Source: Dehalococcoidia bacterium (GTDB lineage Bacteria; Chloroflexota; Dehalococcoidia; E44-bin15). Taken from it: a stretch of 64,000 bases of DNA. The stretch lies in contig JBAZMV010000001.1 of the NCBI GenBank assembly GCA_041649635.1, forward strand, positions 496,001-560,000. The letters are read 5' to 3'. Both the position numbers and the translations under genes were made by a program. This document shows, one piece after another, positions 23,230 through 31,322 of the stretch (positions are counted from its first letter, which is position 1; each line of letters opens with the position of its first letter). The notes below the pieces were generated by a model, which was given only the letters and a program-made list of their open reading frames with translations, was not told the origin of the DNA and searched no databases.

Positions 23230-24894
23230 ATGCCCTATCCGTCATATATGCAGGAAAGCGTAAACAAAGTTGCGGCCACGCGGGACAGGCGGTTGCACGA
23301 GGAAATTCCGCGTATCCCCGTCGAGAAGAGGCAGCCCGTGCTCAGCGGCTTCCACCCCGATTTTATCAAGTCGGGCATGCGTGAGCTGCTGGTGGGGCCG
23401 AATAAAGGAGACCGCACGCCCAATGAGCTGGCCGATCTGCTTGAAGGCAACAGCCGCATCGACCCGGCCAAGGTAAATCTGGAGAAACCTGATTTCGACG
23501 TCGACGTACTCGTTCTTGGTGCCGGGGGCGGCGGCGGGGCGGCGGCCCTCATCGCTCAGGAGAACGGGGCCAATGTGCTCATAGCTACCAAGCTGCGCCT
23601 TGGCGACGCCAATACCGTGGGCGCGCAGGGCGGCACGCAGGCCGCGGACAGGCCGGAGGATTCTCCTCCCCTGCACTACCTGGACACCATGGGCGGCGCC
23701 CGCTTCACCAACAACGTCAAGCTGGTCGAGGCCCTTGTCAAGGACGCGCCGGATGCTATCACCTGGCTGGAAAAGCTGGGCGTCAACTGGGACAAGAACC
23801 CGGACGGGTCCTACTATGAGGTGGCGCTGGCTGGAGAGGCCGTGCCGCGCTGCCACTGTGCCAAGGACTACACCGGCCTGGAGTGCATGCGCGTAGTGCG
23901 CGACGAGATTCGCTGCCGCAATATCAATCATATAGAGTTCGCCCCGGCCATAGAGCTAATACTGGACGATAAGGGACACGCCGCCGGAGCGGTGCTGGTC
24001 AACATGGAGACCAACGAGATAACTATAGTCAAAGCCAAGGCCGTGGTCATGGCCACCGGCGGCATAGGACGCCTGCATGTGCAGGGCTTCCCGACGACGA
24101 ACCACTACGGCGCCACCGCCGACGGGCTCGTTATGGCCTACCGCGCGGGATGCCCGCTGGTGGATATAGACACTATGCAATACCATCCCACCTGCGCCGC
24201 CCATCCCATCGCGATACTGGGACAGCTGGTCACCGAGAAGGTGCGCGGCGTGGGCGCTCAGGTGGTTAACATAGACGGCGAGCAGTTCGCCCACCCGCTG
24301 GAGCCCAGGGATATGCTGGCGGCCTGCATCATACGCGAGTGCACCGAGCGCAATAAGGGAATCCCCACACCTACCGGACAGATCGGCGTATGGCTGGACT
24401 CGCCGCGCATAGACATGATGCACGGCAAGGGCACGGTGGAGAAGGAACTGCCCGCCATGGTGCGCCAGTTCCAGCGCTTCGGAATCGATATTACAAAAGA
24501 GCCGATGTTGATCTATCCCGGCCTGCACTATCAGAACGGGGGCATTAAGATAGAGCCGGACGGCTCTACGCCTATACCGGGACTGTTCGCCGGGGGAGAG
24601 TGCGAGGGCGGGGTGCACGGCAAGAACCGCCTCGGCGGCAACTCTACGCTGGACATATGGGTCTTCGGCAGAAGGGCCGGGAGATCCGCCGCCGAATACG
24701 TAAAAACGGCGAAAGTAGGGAAATTAACGCTGGATCATGTGAACAAATGGCAGGGCGAGATGAAGAAGGCCGGTCTGGTCGAGTCAAGGCCGATATCGCC
24801 CAAGATACTGCCGGACTACGCCAGGCAGCCGTTCGATTATCTGTCAGGCAACGTCTTCGATAAATTAACTCCCGGCTCGATAAAGGTAGCATAA
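23230..24894 (+). CDS. Fumarate reductase / succinate dehydrogenase-like flavoprotein subunit
   Basis: A 554-residue FAD protein of the FrdA/SdhA family: VLVLGAGGGGGAAALIAQEN, MQYHPT, VTEKVRGVGAQVVNIDGEQF, LEPRDMLAA (catalytic Arg), GLHYQNGGI (substrate His) and GLFAGGECEGGVHGKNRLGG. The segment that normally holds the FAD-linking His (SHT) reads ANTVGAQGG, so FAD is probably non-covalent. There is an N-terminal extension of about 80 residues before the Rossmann motif. No membrane anchor gene follows, so a soluble enzyme between two Fe-S proteins is inferred. Direction of catalysis is not decidable. Confidence 0.85.
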   Translation: MPYPSYMQESVNKVAATRDRRLHEEIPRIPVEKRQPVLSGFHPDFIKSGMRELLVGPNKGDRTPNELADLLEGNSRIDPAKVNLEKPDFDVDVLVLGAGGGGGAAALIAQENGANVLIATKLRLGDANTVGAQGGTQAADRPEDSPPLHYLDTMGGARFTNNVKLVEALVKDAPDAITWLEKLGVNWDKNPDGSYYEVALAGEAVPRCHCAKDYTGLECMRVVRDEIRCRNINHIEFAPAIELILDDKGHAAGAVLVNMETNEITIVKAKAVVMATGGIGRLHVQGFPTTNHYGATADGLVMAYRAGCPLVDIDTMQYHPTCAAHPIAILGQLVTEKVRGVGAQVVNIDGEQFAHPLEPRDMLAACIIRECTERNKGIPTPTGQIGVWLDSPRIDMMHGKGTVEKELPAMVRQFQRFGIDITKEPMLIYPGLHYQNGGIKIEPDGSTPIPGLFAGGECEGGVHGKNRLGGNSTLDIWVFGRRAGRSAAEYVKTAKVGKLTLDHVNKWQGEMKKAGLVESRPISPKILPDYARQPFDYLSGNVFDKLTPGSIKVA

Positions 24895-24909
24895 CCCGGA
24901 GGCCATGAT

Positions 24910-25356
24910 ATGCCGTTATATAAACAGCGAGACATAAAGGAAATAGAGGCCGTACTTAATAAAGTGCTTGATATACACTGCTCTCCTGTAGCCCGTTGCC
25001 GTCTTTTGTCCACAGGCTTCGGGGCGCATCACTCCCTCAAGCTAAGCGATGACATCGTCGGCAGCGTGGCATGCCTGGGATGCGGCAACTGCATCGATAT
25101 CTGCCCGGTGCTGGCCCGCGAGCCTAATCGGTTGGAGAAGACGGCACAGAGAAGCTCGATGGCGCTCGAAACCCTCGTTGGCGAGGACTGCGACCGCTGC
25201 TTTAACTGCGCGCTGGTGTGCCCGCAGGTGGATACGACGATCAAGCATTACATAGTGAACCGGCACATGGTCGAGGCCATGTCGCGCCTGGAGACAAGGA
25301 TCGGCGACGAGCAGGAGCCGGACCTGGACCTTTACGTTGAAGAAGCTTTGATCTAG
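24910..25356 (+). CDS. Two-cluster 4Fe-4S protein (HdrC/SdhB C-terminal-like)
   Basis: A 148-residue protein with CLGCGNCIDICPVL near residue 58 and CDRCFNCALVCPQV near residue 97, each a 4Fe-4S site with a Pro after the last Cys. It probably accepts or donates electrons for the flavoprotein 15 nt upstream. It could alternatively link that enzyme to the acyl-CoA dehydrogenase encoded 20 nt downstream. Confidence 0.8.
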   Translation: MPLYKQRDIKEIEAVLNKVLDIHCSPVARCRLLSTGFGAHHSLKLSDDIVGSVACLGCGNCIDICPVLAREPNRLEKTAQRSSMALETLVGEDCDRCFNCALVCPQVDTTIKHYIVNRHMVEAMSRLETRIGDEQEPDLDLYVEEALI

Positions 25357-25376
25357 CTGGATATAGGAGTTCTAGG

Positions 25377-26537
25377 ATGGATTTCACCATTCCCGAAGAA
25401 TTGAAGATGCTGCAGAACTCGGTGAAGCAGTTCGTCAAGGACGAGCTGATGCCGCTGGAGCGTGAGATACTGGGCCGCGAAGGCGACCAGGCCACCGGCA
25501 GGGTGGCGCTTTCTCCCGAGGAGGAGGATAAGCTGTTCGCGCTGGTGGATGAGATGGGCATGTGGGGAGTGAGCGTGCCCGAGGAGCTCGGCGGCGCAGG
25601 GCTGCCCCTGCTGGGCATATGCCTGGTTGAAGAAGAGCTTGCGCGAACCATCGTGCCCTTCAACCTGGGCGATATATCACCGATCTTGTACGAAGCCAAC
25701 GACGCCCAGCGCCAGAACTATCTCAAGCCGCTGCTGGCGAAAGAGAAGAAGTCTTGCATCGCCATGCTTGAGGGCAAGGCCGACCCTATTGCGATGGAAA
25801 CGACGGCCAGGCGCGAGAACGGCTCTTACATCATAAACGGAAGCAAGCTGTGCATGTCGCATATCACGGATCCGGGCGACTTCGCCATGGTCTTTGCCGT
25901 GACCGACAAGGAGAAGGGCACCCGCGGCGGAACGACATGCTTCCTGGTCGACCGCGACACCCCGGGCTATACCGCATCCGGATGCGGCGAGCGTCAGGGC
26001 AGCCGCGCCCAGGTCATCGAGCCCATAGTGCTGACATTCGACAACTGCAAAGTTCCCGCCGAGAATGTCATAGGCAAGGAGGGCGAGGCCTTCCACCTGG
26101 GAGCCAAGTGGCTGCCGCCGCGGCGCATAGCCAGAGGCGCCAGGTGCGTGGGCGCGGCGGAGAGGCTGCTGGAGATATGCAAGGAATACGCCCAGAACTG
26201 GCAGGCCTTCGGCAAGCTGATCCAGGAGAGGCCCGGCGTGCAGCGCTGCCTGGCGGACACAGCGATCGAGGCGCATGCCGCCAGATTGATGGTGTATTAC
26301 GCCGCGTGCAAGGCGGACGCCGAAGAGGATGTACATATCGATTCCGCCATGGTCAAGGTCTTCGCCACCGATATGCTGGACCGGACGGCGGACCGGGTCA
26401 CGCGGCTCTACGGAGGGCCGGGATATACGACAAGCGTTCCCATGACCATGCTGTGCCGTAACGCTATAGCCGCTACCGCGTCGGACGAGGCGCTGGAGTT
26501 GCAGCGGACAATCATCGCCAGGAATATCTTGAGATAA
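25377..26537 (+). CDS. Acyl-CoA dehydrogenase family protein, atypical catalytic position
   Basis: A 386-residue FAD acyl-CoA dehydrogenase: MWGVSVPEELGGAGLPLLG, LCMSHITDPGDFAMVFAVTD, LTFDNCKVPAENVIG and LYGGPGYTTSVPMTMLCRN. In short- and medium-chain enzymes the catalytic base lies in GYxxE; here that Glu is Ser (GYTTS). Either the base comes from another helix, as in isovaleryl- or long-chain enzymes, or the activity is different. It sits in a C4-acid gene block rather than a beta-oxidation operon. Confidence 0.82.
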   Translation: MDFTIPEELKMLQNSVKQFVKDELMPLEREILGREGDQATGRVALSPEEEDKLFALVDEMGMWGVSVPEELGGAGLPLLGICLVEEELARTIVPFNLGDISPILYEANDAQRQNYLKPLLAKEKKSCIAMLEGKADPIAMETTARRENGSYIINGSKLCMSHITDPGDFAMVFAVTDKEKGTRGGTTCFLVDRDTPGYTASGCGERQGSRAQVIEPIVLTFDNCKVPAENVIGKEGEAFHLGAKWLPPRRIARGARCVGAAERLLEICKEYAQNWQAFGKLIQERPGVQRCLADTAIEAHAARLMVYYAACKADAEEDVHIDSAMVKVFATDMLDRTADRVTRLYGGPGYTTSVPMTMLCRNAIAATASDEALELQRTIIARNILR

Positions 26538-26553
26538 CGATCGGAGAAACGCG

Positions 26554-27114
26554 ATGCAGAAAAATATCACCTCACCGTTTGACGATAAAACCATTGCCGA
26601 CCTGAAGGCGGGCGACCAGGTGCTCATCAGCGGCGTCATGTACGTCGGGCGCGATTCGGCGCACAAACGCCTTGTCGAGGCGATGAACAAGGGCGATAAG
26701 CTGCCCTTCGACGTTAAAGGACAGGTCATCTACTACATGGGGCCGTCGCCGACCAAGCCGGGCAAGGTTATAGGTTCCTCGGGCCCGACGACGAGCGGAC
26801 GCATGGACGCATACACGCCGCGCATGCTGGAGGCCGGGCTCAAAGGAATGGTGGGCAAGGGCCTGCGCACTAAGGACGTAAAGGATGCTATCAAGAAATA
26901 TAAGGCAGTCTACCTCGCCAGCGTAGGCGGAGCTGCTGCCCTTATCGCCAAGCGCATCGTTAAGTCCGAGATCATCGCATACGAGGAACTGGGGCCAGAA
27001 GCATTGCTGCGCATCGAGGTCAAGGACTTCCCTGCGATAGTGATAAACGATATGTACGGCGGAGACCTCTACGAAGAGGGTAAGGCCAAGTATCGCAAGC
27101 AAATACCAGTATGA
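26554..27114 (+). CDS. Class I fumarate hydratase, beta subunit
   Basis: A 186-residue swivelling-domain subunit: SGVMYVGRDSAHKRLVE, YYMGPSPTKPGKVIGSSGP, GRMDAYTPRMLEAGL, GKGLRTKDV and YLASVGGAAALIA, ending in INDMYGGDLY. It completes the [4Fe-4S] fumarase with the alpha subunit at 21647-22492; four genes separate the two halves. Its stop overlaps the next small gene by 4 nt. Confidence 0.9.
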   Translation: MQKNITSPFDDKTIADLKAGDQVLISGVMYVGRDSAHKRLVEAMNKGDKLPFDVKGQVIYYMGPSPTKPGKVIGSSGPTTSGRMDAYTPRMLEAGLKGMVGKGLRTKDVKDAIKKYKAVYLASVGGAAALIAKRIVKSEIIAYEELGPEALLRIEVKDFPAIVINDMYGGDLYEEGKAKYRKQIPV

Positions 27115-27329
27115 ACCAAGCCAACTCTTTCAGAAATTTTAAATACAAAGGCCACCCCTCAAACTGCGCTTGCGACAACTGCTCCAGGATGAGACGCAAA
27201 GAGTCCGCGGACGCCATGTCGGCATGGATGCGGTTCGAGGAAAAGCGACGGGAAGACAGGGCCAGGCGCAGGGAGACGAGATTCAAACGCAAGACGGAGC
27301 GACACGGCAGGAACTCCTGGGACGATTAG
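27111..27329 (+). CDS. Small Cys-pair, Arg-rich protein
   Basis: A 72-residue protein with HPSNCACDNCSRMRRKE followed by a highly charged Arg/Lys/Glu helix to the C-terminus. Not recognised. Translationally coupled to the fumarase beta gene (ATGA overlap) and followed by a hairpin, so it is the last gene of the operon. The CxCxxC motif could bind zinc or nucleic acid, but this is a guess. Confidence 0.6.
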   Translation: MNQANSFRNFKYKGHPSNCACDNCSRMRRKESADAMSAWMRFEEKRREDRARRRETRFKRKTERHGRNSWDD

Positions 27330-27341
27330 CAAAATCGACGG

Positions 27342-27364
27342 CGGGCCCTCTCACAAAGGGCCCG
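27342..27364 (+). terminator. Hairpin closing the fumarase operon
   Basis: CGGGCCCT / AGGGCCCG, perfect 8-bp stem with a 7-nt loop, followed by AATTGTTGT (weak T-tract). Confidence 0.55.
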
Positions 27365-27390
27365 AATTGTTGTAAACTGATATCGGAGCG

Positions 27391-28179
27391 ATGATGGATT
27401 ATAAGACCAAGAAGTTCGACCTGGACTGGGGCGATGAGGATGTCGTTCCGGAGATAATATTCCCCGATACCATGTTCATCTTCAAACGCATGGGCGAGGT
27501 GATCCTCGAGATGGCATCTCCGATAGACGGCGAAAGGGTGCTCGACGTAGGATGCGGGCGCGCCATCGACGCATTGCAGTTCGCCAAGAACGGCGCGCTG
27601 GCCATAGGCCTCGATCCATCCAGCAAGATGATGCTCGGCGCAAAGAGCTTTCTGGACGATAACAGCGACGGGAACGTGGACCTGGTGCGCGCCATCGGCG
27701 AGGCCATGCCGTTCAAGAACCGCTCCCTTGATAAGATAATCTGCAAGGGCGCGCTGGACCACTTCGCCGATATGCCTAAGACTATGTCCGACATGGCACA
27801 GGCGCTGAAACCGACCGGCTCGGCCATAATCGCCATAGCCAACTTCGACAGCCTGAGTTGCAAGATAGGCCGCAACTGGTTCCCCATCGTCAAGAAAATA
27901 TACCGCCAGTCGGGCGACCGCCACCCCTGGCAGCCGCCGGAGGACCACAACTACAAGTTCGACTGCCCCATACTGAAATCGACGGTCGCAAACGATTTCA
28001 AAGTGCAAAAAATAAAGGGCATGTCCCTGCTCTGGACCGCCCCTTACTGGGGTAAGATTCTCTCGCTCATGCCCAAGTGGGCTTCAAACGGCATCCTCAA
28101 GACGCTGGACGGCATCGCGAGCCGCCTGCCGTCACTGTCCGACGTGATTATAATTAAGGTCGCGCCGAAGGGAAGCTAG
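27391..28179 (+). CDS. SAM-dependent methyltransferase, class I
   Basis: A 262-residue protein with VLDVGCGRAIDALQFA (SAM motif I), GLDPSSKMMLGA (acidic strand-2 end), AIGEAMPFKNRSLDKIICKG (motif II region) and ALKPTGSAIIAIANFD. The fold is that of ubiE-like small-molecule or lipid methyltransferases; substrate unknown. ATG 27391 (or 27394) follows CGGAG. It is a single-gene unit between the fumarase operon and the convergent family A/B cluster. Confidence 0.8.
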   Translation: MMDYKTKKFDLDWGDEDVVPEIIFPDTMFIFKRMGEVILEMASPIDGERVLDVGCGRAIDALQFAKNGALAIGLDPSSKMMLGAKSFLDDNSDGNVDLVRAIGEAMPFKNRSLDKIICKGALDHFADMPKTMSDMAQALKPTGSAIIAIANFDSLSCKIGRNWFPIVKKIYRQSGDRHPWQPPEDHNYKFDCPILKSTVANDFKVQKIKGMSLLWTAPYWGKILSLMPKWASNGILKTLDGIASRLPSLSDVIIIKVAPKGS

Positions 28180-28222
28180 AGGTAATTTAGTCTATCCTCC
28201 CAGCAATAGCTTCTTCATAAGC

Positions 28223-28738
28223 CTAGTCACACATCATCCACGGCAATAAACCCTGGTAACCAGAGTTATTGGTTTGACAATCAATACCTATGCAATAGGA
28301 GTATACACTCCCGTTAGCATCAACTATCCAGATATAGTTATTACTAGCCGAACATCCCGTGATAGCCCCATCCTGTGAATCACAATTATCATCATCAGCA
28401 CCAGGTCCTTGCCAAGTATCCTCAGGAACAGCCCATAGACTGCCGCAACTAAGGACGGCACTCATATTTATGACGTGGCAGGAACTACAGTTGGCATTTG
28501 AATAACTGCCATTCAAGACAGGCATCGAGCCATTATGATAGGCAGAATAATAGATAATATCAGACTCGATAACCCAGACGGCCCCGTTGCAGTTAGGTGA
28601 ATAAAATGGGCCATACTGCCCGCCTACTCCCATAACAATAATACCAGCTATAACGCAAAGAACTAATACGACAAAAAACCACTGAAAAATGGCTTGCTTA
28701 TGCCACGTATGTCTGGGTTTTTCTTGCTCTTCACTCAT
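28223..28738 (-). CDS. Family B membrane-anchored cysteine-rich protein
   Basis: A 171-residue protein beginning MSEEQEKPRHTWHKQ, one membrane helix (about 18-38), then an exterior domain: NGSMPVLNGSYSNANCSSC, DDDNCDSQ, GCSASNNYIWIVDANGSVYS and CIGIDCQTNNSGYQG. It belongs to the paralogous set at 29257, 31323, 60977, 61581, 62099 and 62694. The C-terminus reads GYQGLLPWMMCD instead of the usual GYQDVWP, apparently through a small insertion. Asn-x-Ser/Thr sites are frequent. Function unknown; the NxVxxYxxxxxGxxP-like pattern and terminal beta strands resemble pseudopilin heads (inference). Confidence 0.72.
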   Translation of the reverse strand: MSEEQEKPRHTWHKQAIFQWFFVVLVLCVIAGIIVMGVGGQYGPFYSPNCNGAVWVIESDIIYYSAYHNGSMPVLNGSYSNANCSSCHVINMSAVLSCGSLWAVPEDTWQGPGADDDNCDSQDGAITGCSASNNYIWIVDANGSVYSYCIGIDCQTNNSGYQGLLPWMMCD

Positions 28739-28749
28739 ATTTCACCCCA

Positions 28750-28776
28750 TCACGGCCACACGCCCTGGAAGCCGTC
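28750..28776 (-). pseudogene. Remnant of a family B C-terminus
   Basis: On the minus strand the codons read DGFQGVWP and stop. The 24 nt are identical to the end of the gene at 31323-32471. No open frame extends upstream, so this is a tail left from a lost family B gene or a lost B domain of the adjacent family A gene. Confidence 0.65.
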
Positions 28777-28777
28777 A

Positions 28778-29245
28778 TTATTCTACACTTTTCGCCTTTT
28801 CATTATCTTTCTTAGATAATTCAAGCTGACGTACCATTTCAAAGTAGTTCTTTCTGTCGAGGATGATAAAGATAAGAGGGATAAGCATATGCAAGACACA
28901 ACAGATATGATAGATGTAACTAAAGGAATGATAGTAGTAGGAATATCTAGCAGTTGTAGTATAAGCGATCAGTAAAAGTAAGAAAAAGATTATTTCTATA
29001 GACAGCATTGCTACAGTGTATACCCACGCATTCTTATTCTTTCCACAAATGAGAATGCCAGCAACTAACACAATTAATACCAGAAGTATCTCTTGGCTAA
29101 ATAACACAGGGACTAACACTAGGCGAAAGTAAAACGCTAAAAGCAAAACCATGATCGTTCCAACAACAAATATCCACCACAGGGCTATCTTGGTTTTTAG
29201 AGGGAGAGTAGCTTTTATCCTGCGCACTTTATATTCTTCTTTCAC
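28778..29245 (-). CDS. Family A four-helix membrane protein
   Basis: A 155-residue protein: LPLKTKIALWWIFVVG opens the first of four membrane helices and LIFIILDRKNYFEMVRQLEL ends the domain, followed by a charged tail. This is the signature of the paralogues at 46821, 57329, 57886 and 58556. I prefer GTG 29245 (VKEEYK, comparable to MSEEQ) because AAGG lies 7 nt upstream; ATG 29266 would overlap the previous gene. Function unknown. Confidence 0.7.
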   Translation of the reverse strand: MKEEYKVRRIKATLPLKTKIALWWIFVVGTIMVLLLAFYFRLVLVPVLFSQEILLVLIVLVAGILICGKNKNAWVYTVAMLSIEIIFFLLLLIAYTTTARYSYYYHSFSYIYHICCVLHMLIPLIFIILDRKNYFEMVRQLELSKKDNEKAKSVE

Positions 29246-29256
29246 ACCGCACCGCC

Positions 29257-30156
29257 TTATGGCCATACATCCTGATAGCCGGAGTTATTGGTGGTACATT
29301 CCGCTCCGGCACAATACGAAAATACATTTCCGTAAGTGTCGGCAATCCAGATGTAACTGCCTTCATTACTGCATCCCAGGTTGGTGTCCCCTCTGCAGTT
29401 GTCGTTGCCGCTGGTGCTCAGGTTGCAACTTTGTGGTACTTCAGCAAGCAGACCTCCGTTGGCAGTTAGTAAAGCGCTGATATTGATTACGGGACAATTT
29501 AAGCAGTCGGCATTTATGTAAGTACCGCTCAAAATAGGGAGCGAGCCGTTGCGATCTGATGCGTATTGGGCGACTGCATTTTTTAGTTCATCGCTAACTG
29601 TATTGTAGGCCCTACATCCACCACAGCCTTCATCACGTGAGTTAACATACCAAATAAAGGTAAGTCCAACAGCTCCAAGAAGAAAGACACCTATAACTAT
29701 TGCTACCGGAGCCAGGTAGCGCCGTCTTGTCCATTCTACAGGCTTAGCCCCCCGTGTTTTATCAGCATACTTAAAGTATTGTTTCATATTGCTCAATAAC
29801 AGAAACAGGGCCAATATGAGCCATAGAGAAAAAACAGTCGCAATCCCTATTCGGTCCCAATCCCACCAACCCCACCAAGAAATCACTGCATAGAATAAAG
29901 TCTGGAATACATTAATAGCCAAGGAGACCACACACCCCCACCACATCGAACTTGTTTTACGCAAGACAAACAACAGTGAAAATACCAATATGAGTATGGT
30001 AGGAAAGATATCCAAACTCAAGAAAAATACGTGGCCATATAATACGGTTGCCGTGGCATTAGCACCATAAACCAGCATCATCGTCGCAGCAATAATTGTT
30101 TTTAGAGGCAGTTCATTATTATTTTGCACTATAGCAGATTTTTGTTCTTCACTCAT
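29257..30156 (-). CDS. Family A-family B fusion membrane protein
   Basis: A 299-residue protein joining both families. Residues 1-150: MSEEQKSAIVQ, ELPLKTIIAATMMLVYG and four helices ending LLLSNMKQYFKYADK, matching family A. Then RRRYLAPVAIVIGVFLLGA is a further helix and an exterior family B domain follows: DELKNAVAQYASDRNGSLP, NADCLNCPVINISALL, SGNDNCRG, GCSNEGSYIWIADTYGNVFS and TTNNSGYQDVWP. It is the only full A-B fusion here and links the two families functionally. Start chosen at ATG 30156 to give MSEEQ; GTG 30168 is possible. Confidence 0.75.
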   Translation of the reverse strand: MSEEQKSAIVQNNNELPLKTIIAATMMLVYGANATATVLYGHVFFLSLDIFPTILILVFSLLFVLRKTSSMWWGCVVSLAINVFQTLFYAVISWWGWWDWDRIGIATVFSLWLILALFLLLSNMKQYFKYADKTRGAKPVEWTRRRYLAPVAIVIGVFLLGAVGLTFIWYVNSRDEGCGGCRAYNTVSDELKNAVAQYASDRNGSLPILSGTYINADCLNCPVINISALLTANGGLLAEVPQSCNLSTSGNDNCRGDTNLGCSNEGSYIWIADTYGNVFSYCAGAECTTNNSGYQDVWP

Positions 30157-30190
30157 ATCTAATCTCACTCACAGCCCTAAGCCGCGACTG

Positions 30191-31105
30191 CTATCTAATC
30201 CTCACGACAGAATTCCGATGCCTTGCCAACTCCGCCACAACAAGTACAATCGGCACTAGATAAAGAATGAAACCGAAAGAGTATTTAGAAGAAATCGGTT
30301 CAAACTCGAAAAAGCCGTTGGCATAAAACAGGGAAAACAATAAAAGCTCAGCCAGCATAATCAGCGCAGATAGAAGCCATGCCCATCTCTTTTTCAACGC
30401 CATCAGGAAGGCCGGAAAGATGTACAAAACACCCACCATTACTACCGCGGTCATGCTTGACGTCGGGTCGAATCCCACACCTCCGACATCGCCCGTCATC
30501 TCGACAGACGCGCCGACCATAGGTGTAGCTATCGCCATACCGATTATTCCTGCAATAACCAGCCACCACATATTAAACACGGTTAATGGCTGATACACAT
30601 ACATATCGCGCCCCCTTGATCTTTGCTCCAGAGTGACCTTGAGCAATACTAACACCCCCAGAAACACGCCCAGAGGGCCGCACAGCATTCCTAAAAAAAT
30701 TATAGGCCAGCAAAACACCGAGAAAAACATTCCGAGGGGTATCAAGCATACCAATGCCGATATCATACCGGCATAATATGATCGACGAGCCAGTTTTGCC
30801 TTGCTGTCAGATAAATCGCTTCTATTTAACTTCCGAAGAGGAGAGCCGATACCGTTGCCCGTATCCCTACGCCCCGTAGTAACCGCCAACAATGCCACTG
30901 CACAAATAATGGCCGATACTAAACCGCCTAAGAATACGATAACATAGAATTGCATCGGTATTATACAGATCAATGGAATAGTTAAAAGATTCAGACAATA
31001 CAGCCCAACTCCCGTCAGTATAATGACAGCAGCCAGCCATCGGGTTACGGGCCGCGATACCCCATCGAATAAACCGATCTTGGAATTCATCTCGACAACG
31101 CTCAT
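30191..31105 (-). CDS. Large membrane protein with C-terminal family A-like domain
   Basis: A 304-residue protein with about eight membrane helices. The C-terminal half aligns by eye with family A: PLTVFNMWWLVIAGIIG corresponds to PGKTKFAAWWILSLGIIG of the 57329 gene, and YSFGFILYLVPIVLVVAEL to YSFVFGIVIYLVPLVLAII. The N-terminal half (MSVVEMNSKIGLF, then four helices) has no match I can name. First gene of minus-strand cluster I. Function unknown. Confidence 0.68.
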   Translation of the reverse strand: MSVVEMNSKIGLFDGVSRPVTRWLAAVIILTGVGLYCLNLLTIPLICIIPMQFYVIVFLGGLVSAIICAVALLAVTTGRRDTGNGIGSPLRKLNRSDLSDSKAKLARRSYYAGMISALVCLIPLGMFFSVFCWPIIFLGMLCGPLGVFLGVLVLLKVTLEQRSRGRDMYVYQPLTVFNMWWLVIAGIIGMAIATPMVGASVEMTGDVGGVGFDPTSSMTAVVMVGVLYIFPAFLMALKKRWAWLLSALIMLAELLLFSLFYANGFFEFEPISSKYSFGFILYLVPIVLVVAELARHRNSVVRIR

Positions 31106-31255
31106 CCGGATTCAAAAATACATAGTTTGTATGCCATTCATTCTACACTAATCGAGACTCATAAACTAGAATGACATGATTCTTCAGGGTATAGCTTAAT
31201 AGCCCAAGCTAGCAATAAATATAGACTCCGTTGATATGCTGAACCGGTGAAATGT

Positions 31256-31281
31256 AAAAGGGGCACGTCATAACGTGCCCC
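31256..31281 (-). terminator. Terminator after the 31323-32471 gene
   Basis: On the minus strand GGGGCACGT / ACGTGCCCC with a TATG loop, followed by TTTTACATTT. Confidence 0.65.
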
Positions 31282-31322
31282 CATGCTTTACGCCGCCTTA
31301 ATAATCACAAGGAATAACGGCT

